Part shown: piece after piece, positions 46,281-53,418 of the stretch
How the letters are laid out: every line of letters starts with the position of its first letter
Numbering within the stretch: the first letter of the stretch is position 1
The notes under the pieces: generated by a model
Databases searched by the model: none
What the model was told of the DNA's origin: nothing
What the model saw: the letters and a program-made list of their open reading frames with translations, nothing else
Assembly: GCF_000375545.1 (NCBI RefSeq)
Contig: NZ_AQXF01000005.1
Location: forward strand, 384,714 to 448,713
Direction: 5' to 3'
DNA from: Kordiimonas gwangyangensis DSM 19435 = JCM 12864
GTDB lineage: Bacteria; Pseudomonadota; Alphaproteobacteria; Sphingomonadales; Kordiimonadaceae
Length of the DNA: 64,000 bases
Program-made: the position numbers and the translations under genes

Positions 46281-47763
46281 CCGCCGCTCCCTGCACTTTC
46301 GAGACGCGCAGCACTTCTTCAACCGTGGTCATGCCGCGTGCGACAAGGTCACAGCCGCTATCGGACAGCGTTTTGGCGTGTTTGAAGGCGTGGGCTTCCA
46401 TGTCCTGCTCTGCCGCACCTTCCTGCACCATGCGGCGCAGCTTGTCGTCAATCTTCACAAGCTCATAGATGCCGATACGCCCCTTGTAGCCCTTGCCGCC
46501 ACAGTCGGGGCAGCCGACGGGTTCAAAGAAAGTGGCGTCCGCGTCTTTCTTGAGGCCAAGCTGCTTGCGAATAAGCTTCTCGTCATGCGCCGGCTTCTTG
46601 CAGCTTGGGCACAGCCGCCGCACCAGCCGCTGTGCGAGGATCGCCTTGACGGTGGACGACAGGAGGAAAGGTTCAACACCCATGTCACGCAGCCGCGTGA
46701 TCGCCGCCACGGCACTGTTGGTGTGCACGGTTGAGAGCACGAGGTGACCGGTAAGCGACGCCTGAATGGCCATCTCCGCCGTTTCCATATCGCGGATTTC
46801 ACCGACCATCACCACGTCCGGGTCCTGCCGCAAGATCGCGCGCAGGCCGTTCGCGAAGGTCATGCCGACTTTCGCATTCACCTGTGTCTGGCTGATGCCT
46901 TCCAGCGCATATTCAATCGGGTCCTCGACCGTCATGATATTGCGCGACTGGTCATTCAGGAGCGACAGGCCCGCATAGAGCGTGGTGGTCTTGCCCGAGC
47001 CCGTGGGGCCGGTCACAAGGATGATACCGTTGGGTTCCGCGAGCGCGTCCAGAATGCCGTCATGCACCCCGCGCTCCATGCCGAGGTCTTCAAGCCCCAG
47101 ATGCGCCTGTGATGTATCGAGGAGCCTGAGCACCACACGTTCCCCGTGCCGGGACGGCAGTGTAGACACCCGCACATCAAAGGTACGGTCACCGAGGGTG
47201 AGCGACAGGCGGCCATCCTGCGGGATGCGTTTTTCTGCGATATCCAGCCGCGCCATCACCTTGATGCGGGAGACGATATAGGGCGCGAGGCGCGCCGACA
47301 GGCTGGCAACTTCAGCCAGCACACCGTCAACGCGCAACCGCACGGACAGTTTGTTTTCAAACGGCTCAAGGTGCACGTCCGACGCTTTGGTTTTCACCGC
47401 TTCCGCCATCATGCCGTTAATCAGGCGAATAACCGGTGCGTCATCATCGTTCGCCAAGAGGTCAGCCGCCTTCGGCATGCCCTCAAGCGCGCTGTCGAGG
47501 CTTTCAACCGGTACGTCCGTGTCCATATGCGCGCCGATGCCGTCAGCGGCATAGAGGTTCGACAGATGCGCGTCAAAATCCTTGGCCGACGCGCGTTCGA
47601 CCGTCAGCGGCAGGCCAATGGCGCGGCGCACTTCGCGCAGCATCATGGCGTCCGCACCGTCGCGTATCATCACGGTGGCGTCGTCTACGCCAGATGCCAC
47701 CAGCGCGAAGCCATATTCGCGGGCGAAGCTGTATTTGAGGATTGGGTCCAGGCGCTCACTCAT
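46267..47763 (-). CDS. gspE: Type II secretion ATPase GspE
   Basis: A 498-residue hexameric ATPase. Walker A is GPTGSGKTTTLY, the Walker B region VMVGEIRDMETAEMA, and the His box is within TVHTNSAVAAITRLRDMGVE. The four-Cys zinc module is CPSC and CPDC. ATG at 47763 lies four bases after the gspD stop; the longer frame runs into gspD. It powers pseudopilus assembly. Confidence 0.96.
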   Translation of the reverse strand: MSERLDPILKYSFAREYGFALVASGVDDATVMIRDGADAMMLREVRRAIGLPLTVERASAKDFDAHLSNLYAADGIGAHMDTDVPVESLDSALEGMPKAADLLANDDDAPVIRLINGMMAEAVKTKASDVHLEPFENKLSVRLRVDGVLAEVASLSARLAPYIVSRIKVMARLDIAEKRIPQDGRLSLTLGDRTFDVRVSTLPSRHGERVVLRLLDTSQAHLGLEDLGMERGVHDGILDALAEPNGIILVTGPTGSGKTTTLYAGLSLLNDQSRNIMTVEDPIEYALEGISQTQVNAKVGMTFANGLRAILRQDPDVVMVGEIRDMETAEMAIQASLTGHLVLSTVHTNSAVAAITRLRDMGVEPFLLSSTVKAILAQRLVRRLCPSCKKPAHDEKLIRKQLGLKKDADATFFEPVGCPDCGGKGYKGRIGIYELVKIDDKLRRMVQEGAAEQDMEAHAFKHAKTLSDSGCDLVARGMTTVEEVLRVSKVQGAADAGV

Positions 47764-47767
47764 CGCG

Positions 47768-49750
47768 TTATTCCGGGCTGTTCTCAAGGATGCGCACTTC
47801 GCCTTCCGGCACCTCGGCGCGGCCCATGACGTCGCGCACCAGTTCATCAATCGGCATCTGCGATTTCACGCCGGCCTGCTTCGCGCGGATATAGTCATAC
47901 TTGCGGGAGGTGACCGCGCTCATGTCCTCACTGCCGCGCAGGATGGTCGGACGCAGGAAGATCATCAGGTTTGTTTTCTGTGTACTTTTGCTGTCCGAGC
48001 GGAACGCATGGCCAAGGATCGGGATATCGCCGAGGAACGGCACTTTCTCAACGGACGTGCTTTCATTCTGCTGAATGAGGCCACCCAGCACGACAATCTC
48101 ACCGTCTTTCACACGCACGGTTGTCTGGATCTCACGTTTGTTGGTGATGAGGTCGGTCGAATCCTTGTTGATCGGCCCGGCGATCGAGGAGATCTCCTGC
48201 CGGATGGCGAGGCGGATTTCGTCACCCTCATTCACCTGCGGGGTTACTTCAAGCTGGATACCCACGTTTTTGCGGTCAACGGTGCGGAACGGGTTCGAGT
48301 TGGCGCTGCCAAGTGTCTCGCCCGTCGTGATCGGGATTTCCTGACCCGACAGGAAGCTCGCTGGTTCATTGTCCATCGTCACGATTGAGGGCGTGGAGAG
48401 GATGTTGCTGCCCGTATCGCTCGCCAGCGCATTGAGGATCACGCCAAACACACCGCCGCCCTTGGTGCGGCCACCAACGCCGAGGCCAAAGCCGTTGAAG
48501 CCGAGCAGGCTATCAACCGCCGCGGCGCGCAGAAGATCCGACGTGGACGAACTGCCACTGTCGTCGTCACCAGAGCCACTGTCATCATCCACCACCAGCG
48601 CGCCGGTCACCGCAAGCACGTTGGGCGCGGTGTTGGAATAGTTGGCCACGGTGAAGGGGATGCCGTCCTTGTCGCCGCCCGCGAGCACATATTGAACGCC
48701 GAGGTCCTTGGCTGCGCCTTCCGACACTTCAACAACAATGGCTTCCACAAGCACCTGCGCACGCGGTACATCGAGCATGCGGATGATGGAGCTGATTTTC
48801 TGCTGCATCTCAGGCGCTGCGTTGACGATGATGGCGTTGGCGCCGGCGTAGGAGGAGACCGTCACTTCATTGGCCGCGGTCTGTACCGCGCCGTCCGTTT
48901 TCCGGATCGACTGGGTGATGGTCTCCAGCATCGGCAGAAGTGTGTCCGCGCTGGCGTGCTTGAGGTAAATCACGCGCAGGTCCCCGCGTGAGGCGTTGTT
49001 CTTATCAAGGTCCTGGATGACCGGCAGGAACATGTCGATCACCTCCGCCTGGCCCTTGAGGATGATGGTGTTGCTGCTTTCAAGCGGGATGACCGAAAGC
49101 GTTGCGTAGGCGTTGTCCTCAAAGCCCGGCTGCGAGGAGAGGCTGAGCGCGATGTCCGCCATTTCGCCCGCTGAGGTATTCTCAAGCGCGATGGTGCGGA
49201 TGACGGATTTGTCCACATCCATGCTGGCGATCAGCTTCTCAATGCGGGAGAGATTATCGGCATAGTCGGTCACGATGAGGTGCGGCATGCCGCGCCGCGC
49301 GAAGGTGCGGCCGTTTTTGAACACAAACGGCTTGGCAGCCGCCTGCACGGCCAAGGGATCGGCGAACTTGAGCGTGAACACACGGGTGATGAGCTGGTCA
49401 CCACGGCGGTCCTCATCAATCGGGCCTGCTTCCTGTGCGGCTTCTTCGTCCGGCACGATCTTGAGGGCGCCTGAGGATGTGGTCACCACGGTGAAGCCGT
49501 TCACGCGCAGGGCCGAAAGGAAGGTCTGGAACACACCGTCTTTCGAGACTTCAGCGCTTGAGACCACATTCACCTTGCCGCGCACACGCGGGTCAATGAT
49601 GAAGGTGCGGCCCGTGAGCGCGGCGATATCGTCGATAAAGACCCGGATGTCCGCATCGCGGTAATTGAGCACATGCTCCTGCGCGAAGGCGGGCACACTA
49701 AAGCCCAGCGCGGCGATCAGGACGGTCTTTTTCAGGATGTTTTTCAGCAT
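47768..49750 (-). CDS. gspD: Type II secretion secretin GspD
   Basis: A 660-residue outer-membrane secretin with a signal peptide ending PAFA, N0-N3 domains, and the secretin core (EVTPQVNEGDEIRLAIRQEI, VVLGGLIQQNESTSVEKVPF). An Asp/Ser/Gly-rich insertion (DDDSGSGDDDSGSSS) lies around residue 390. It forms the exit pore. Whether the trailing lipoprotein serves as its pilotin is unknown. Confidence 0.95.
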   Translation of the reverse strand: MLKNILKKTVLIAALGFSVPAFAQEHVLNYRDADIRVFIDDIAALTGRTFIIDPRVRGKVNVVSSAEVSKDGVFQTFLSALRVNGFTVVTTSSGALKIVPDEEAAQEAGPIDEDRRGDQLITRVFTLKFADPLAVQAAAKPFVFKNGRTFARRGMPHLIVTDYADNLSRIEKLIASMDVDKSVIRTIALENTSAGEMADIALSLSSQPGFEDNAYATLSVIPLESSNTIILKGQAEVIDMFLPVIQDLDKNNASRGDLRVIYLKHASADTLLPMLETITQSIRKTDGAVQTAANEVTVSSYAGANAIIVNAAPEMQQKISSIIRMLDVPRAQVLVEAIVVEVSEGAAKDLGVQYVLAGGDKDGIPFTVANYSNTAPNVLAVTGALVVDDDSGSGDDDSGSSSTSDLLRAAAVDSLLGFNGFGLGVGGRTKGGGVFGVILNALASDTGSNILSTPSIVTMDNEPASFLSGQEIPITTGETLGSANSNPFRTVDRKNVGIQLEVTPQVNEGDEIRLAIRQEISSIAGPINKDSTDLITNKREIQTTVRVKDGEIVVLGGLIQQNESTSVEKVPFLGDIPILGHAFRSDSKSTQKTNLMIFLRPTILRGSEDMSAVTSRKYDYIRAKQAGVKSQMPIDELVRDVMGRAEVPEGEVRILENSPE

Positions 49751-49773
49751 GGCGTTTTCAATCTCAGGAAGCG

Positions 49774-50658
49774 TTACCGAAGGTCTATGGAATGGGTGAC
49801 GGGCGCGCCGTTGCGCTCGATCTCAAGCGTCAGGCTGCTGGCATTTGCAAACTCGTCGGGCAATTCTTTCAGCCGTTCGAAGGAGGTGAGCGGGCTACCG
49901 TTCACACCGGTCAGGATATCGCCGCGCTCAAGCCCGAAGGTGCTGAGCATGGCTGTGTCAGCGCCCTCGCCCGCGCGGAAGCCCATGAGGCGGCCATCAC
50001 GGCGCACAGGTTCAAGCTTCAGCTTGGCGAGGGAATTCAGGAGGTCGGCACCACTGGTCGCGGCCACTTTACGCGGCGCGGACTGGGGGGCGGCCACTGA
50101 AGTGGTGGTAGCGCGGCTGCCCTTGGGCTTGAGGTAAATAGCCTCGCGCACGCCAGCACGGCTGATCTCGATCCGGTCGGCATAGACACCCGCGAGTGTG
50201 ATGCCGGCGGAGATATCCTCCCCCACGCGCACGAGCTTCTGCCCGGCCTCACCGGAATTGGAGATGATGGCCGTACCCTTGCCGTTACCGTCGACGCGCA
50301 TACCGTAAAGCTCAAGCTTGAGCGAGCTTTCAGGCGCGGCGCTGTCGGTTACCGCAGTTGGGCCGCTGACGGCACGGAAGAAAGGATCAAAGGATGTCAG
50401 GACGGAAAGGTCTGCACTCTCACGCGCGCCCACAGCGGAGACCTGCGTGACAGGCGCAAGCTTCGCTTCGGGCTCCATCAGGTCGTGGGTCAGCTTGACC
50501 GCCGCGCATGCGAGCGCGAGCGTGGCCGCAACTTCGCACAATAATACACCAAAGCGGACCGAACGGGGGCCCGCCATCTGGACGGCCTGCCGTCCATTCT
50601 GGGTCTGTGTGCCGCGACTTTTACCTGCGGCGAAGAAAGAGCGAAGTCTGTTTTCCAT
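49774..50658 (-). CDS. gspC: Type II secretion protein GspC
   Basis: A 294-residue bitopic protein with a transmembrane helix (FGVLLCEVAATLALACAAVK), a homology-region domain (LKLELYGMRVDGNGKGTAII) and a C-terminal PDZ domain (LERGDILTGVNGSPLTSFER). It couples the inner platform to GspD and helps recruit substrates. It is first in the gsp operon, preceded by a perfect 10-bp hairpin. Confidence 0.9.
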   Translation of the reverse strand: MENRLRSFFAAGKSRGTQTQNGRQAVQMAGPRSVRFGVLLCEVAATLALACAAVKLTHDLMEPEAKLAPVTQVSAVGARESADLSVLTSFDPFFRAVSGPTAVTDSAAPESSLKLELYGMRVDGNGKGTAIISNSGEAGQKLVRVGEDISAGITLAGVYADRIEISRAGVREAIYLKPKGSRATTTSVAAPQSAPRKVAATSGADLLNSLAKLKLEPVRRDGRLMGFRAGEGADTAMLSTFGLERGDILTGVNGSPLTSFERLKELPDEFANASSLTLEIERNGAPVTHSIDLR

Positions 50659-50674
50659 ATTTTCCGTTACTCAA

Positions 50675-50698
50675 GGCCTAACGCCGGAGCGTTAGGCC
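50675..50698 (-). terminator. Strong hairpin between the TonB receptor gene and gspC
   Basis: A perfect 10-bp stem GGCCTAACGC / GCGTTAGGCC with a 4-base loop, 17 bases upstream of the gspC ATG. No T run follows on either strand, so it may be a weak terminator, an mRNA-stability element or a translational control hairpin. Confidence 0.5.
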
Positions 50699-50716
50699 GT
50701 GCCCCTTGGGGCTCAT

Positions 50717-53335
50717 CTAGAATTTATACTTGAAGCCGAGCGATACCGTACGGCCGAGGTCATACTGTTCCGTCGCCACACCAAACTGGGTGTAGAGGAT
50801 TTCGTCACCGAGCAGGTTTTCAGCTTCGAGTTTCATCTCAAGCACGCTGCTGCCGATTTCGAATTCCTTGCTGTAAGCGAAGTTCAGCATGAGCGGCGGA
50901 TTCTCAAACTCGTCCGGCGTACCGAACACACCGAGGAGCGACAGACGCTTGCCGGTATAGTTCAGCACGAGAGCGAGGTTCTCACCACGGTCATAGTCGC
51001 GCCAGCCGATCTGGACGTTACCGAGCCACTCGGATTGCCCCTGGAAGGAACGCACCGGGTTGGTGACGATACCAAGGTCCGCTTCCGCCGTGATGGTTTC
51101 ACCATCGATGTAGGAACCGTTTGCCTTGATGAACATCTCGCGGCTACCGAGCCAGTCCCAGCCGAACCAGTCCTGCAGGAACAGGATCTTCTCGACCTCA
51201 ACTTCGATACCCTTGAGTTCAGCCGATTCCGCATTCACATAGGTGATGAGGCGGCCTTCGCCAAAGGCTTGCGCACTTTGCTCGATCGGGTTGGTGAACT
51301 TCTTGTAGAAGGCACCGACCGTCAGGCTTTCACCAGCGGCGAAATACCACTCGAAGCGAGCGTCGTAGTTTTCGATCTCGGCGATACGCAGGTTCGGGTT
51401 ACCGCGAACGGTCAGGCCACGCTCGTCATCGATGAAGGGTGCCGTCGAAAGCTCGCGCATGTCCGGGCGGGCAATGGTCTGGCTGTATGCAAGGCGAACC
51501 TGCATGTTATCGATGATCTCATAGGTGAAGGTTGCGGCCGGAAGCCAGTATTCACCCTTTTGCGTGACCGTGATCGGCTCGTCGGTCGTCCGTTCAACAG
51601 TATCGACGATCTGGTCACTGTCCTCGTAGCGCACACCAAGCGCAAGGCGCATCTTCGGCGACAGTTCGATATCCGCACCGAGGTAGCCCTGAATGTTTTC
51701 AAAGCTGGCGGTGTAGAAGTCGGACGCATCGAAGATTTCCGTCAGGCGGATGCCGTTCGGGTCGATGTTCGCAGTACCGAAGATGATTTCCGGCGCAAGG
51801 GCACGCAGCTCGGTCGAAGCACCGGACGGGAAAGCGAAGTTGTAGCGTACGAGACCGAAGCTACGTTCTTTTTCCGCGTAGGTGAAACCACCAATCAGGT
51901 CAACCGGCGTTTCAGCGATATACATGGCTTGCTCAAGGTCGAAACCGAACTCTTTGGTTTCTTCATCCAGCGCGTTGTAGGAGGTGGTGTTACCGTCCGT
52001 CCGAGCGAGGATGAGGTGAGCATCCAGGTTTTCGTTGTATTCATAAACCGTGTTGCGGCGCAGCGGCACGTCACGGTCAGAGCGCGAAATGTTCGCACGC
52101 CATTTGAACACGGTGTCCTGGAAGGTGTCGCTGTTGCCGAAGAGCATGAAGTTATGCTCACCGCTCAGTTGGTTCGCCCACACCTGGCTTTCGATCCAGT
52201 CGATCGTCGACTTGGTACGGAGCGAATCTTCCTGCGCGAACAGGCCCTTCTCGATGAGGGAGCGCTTCGTGCTTTGACGCAGGACCGTGGAGGTCAGGTT
52301 GATCGAATGGTCGTTGTTGAACTCGTACCCGAGCGAGACAATACCATTCAGTGACACATCCATGTTGGTCTGGCGCACGCCACAGTCATCACCGCCCGCG
52401 CCCTCAAAGTCTTCATTGAAGCAAACTTCAGGTGCGAAGTTGGAGCGGATAACCGGACCAGCGTCAGACGTGGTCACCGTGCGGCGCACACCGTTGCGGT
52501 GACGGGTATTCACGTCATACGTCACAGCGGTGAAGAAACCGAAGGCGCTTTCGTCGCCCACATCGTAACGGTTACCCCATACGAAATCGATGCCTGCGCC
52601 CGGCAGGTTCGTCTCGCGGTCGATGGACCAGATGTTCGGCAGCGCTTCACCTGCGGCTTCACGCTCTTCTTCCGTCAGGCTTTCGAGCGTTACGTCTTTC
52701 AGGATCTCATCCGGAATGTTACGGCGCGAACCACCGAAACCGAAAATCTCGGAACCCGTGCCGTCATAGCTCAGGCCATCCTTGAAAGTGGCTTCGGAGT
52801 TGTATTTGCCTTCGATACCGATCTCGAGAACGAAGTCATCCGGTACAGCCTTGGTGCGAAGGTCGATCACACCACCACCGAACTCGCCCGGATACTGCGG
52901 CGAATAGGTTTTCTGTACGAGCACGCTTTCGATCAGCGAGGTCGGGAAGATATCAAGCGGCACCACTTTGCGGAGCGGCTCCGGGCTTGGGATGCCCGAG
53001 TTATTGAGAAGCGTGGAGGAGTAACGCTCACCAAGGCCACGTACATAAACGTATTTGCCGCCAACGAGCGAAAGACCCGGCACACGCTGCAGCGCAACGG
53101 CGACATCACTGTCACCCGCCAGCGAGAAGGCATCTGCGTCAATGACGTTTGCAATCTCGGAAGTAGCCCGCTTTTCGTCCGGGATATAACGGCCCTGAAC
53201 GGTGATTTCCTCAACACCACTGTCTTGATTATCACTCTCCTGCGCGATTGCACCGGACGCCAGGAGCGCAGGTGCCGCAATCAGGAAAGTCGAGGCCATC
53301 AGAGAGCCTTTAAGACGATCGTGGAACAATTTCAT
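50717..53335 (-). CDS. TonB-dependent outer-membrane receptor
   Basis: An 872-residue receptor with signal peptide (ending AIAQ), TonB box-like EEITVQGRY, plug domain (about 50-190; VPGLSLVGGKYVYVRGLGER, EFGGGVIDLRTK) and a 22-strand-type barrel ending in YKF. The ligand is unknown. It lies directly downstream of the duplicated lipoprotein gene and upstream of gspC on the same strand, suggesting a linked capture-import role. Confidence 0.95.
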   Translation of the reverse strand: MKLFHDRLKGSLMASTFLIAAPALLASGAIAQESDNQDSGVEEITVQGRYIPDEKRATSEIANVIDADAFSLAGDSDVAVALQRVPGLSLVGGKYVYVRGLGERYSSTLLNNSGIPSPEPLRKVVPLDIFPTSLIESVLVQKTYSPQYPGEFGGGVIDLRTKAVPDDFVLEIGIEGKYNSEATFKDGLSYDGTGSEIFGFGGSRRNIPDEILKDVTLESLTEEEREAAGEALPNIWSIDRETNLPGAGIDFVWGNRYDVGDESAFGFFTAVTYDVNTRHRNGVRRTVTTSDAGPVIRSNFAPEVCFNEDFEGAGGDDCGVRQTNMDVSLNGIVSLGYEFNNDHSINLTSTVLRQSTKRSLIEKGLFAQEDSLRTKSTIDWIESQVWANQLSGEHNFMLFGNSDTFQDTVFKWRANISRSDRDVPLRRNTVYEYNENLDAHLILARTDGNTTSYNALDEETKEFGFDLEQAMYIAETPVDLIGGFTYAEKERSFGLVRYNFAFPSGASTELRALAPEIIFGTANIDPNGIRLTEIFDASDFYTASFENIQGYLGADIELSPKMRLALGVRYEDSDQIVDTVERTTDEPITVTQKGEYWLPAATFTYEIIDNMQVRLAYSQTIARPDMRELSTAPFIDDERGLTVRGNPNLRIAEIENYDARFEWYFAAGESLTVGAFYKKFTNPIEQSAQAFGEGRLITYVNAESAELKGIEVEVEKILFLQDWFGWDWLGSREMFIKANGSYIDGETITAEADLGIVTNPVRSFQGQSEWLGNVQIGWRDYDRGENLALVLNYTGKRLSLLGVFGTPDEFENPPLMLNFAYSKEFEIGSSVLEMKLEAENLLGDEILYTQFGVATEQYDLGRTVSLGFKYKF

Positions 53336-53418
53336 TTTTCACATCCAGCTTATGGGATTTTCATAAACGGGAGCCGCAGCGAGGATGCTCGTGTCCCCAC
53401 CGCGGCTCATGGTTTTGC

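Noticed and set aside
50699..52354. 551-residue plus-strand open frame opposite the TonB receptor
   Set aside because: Antisense to a strongly conserved receptor. No recognisable motif, signal or start site.
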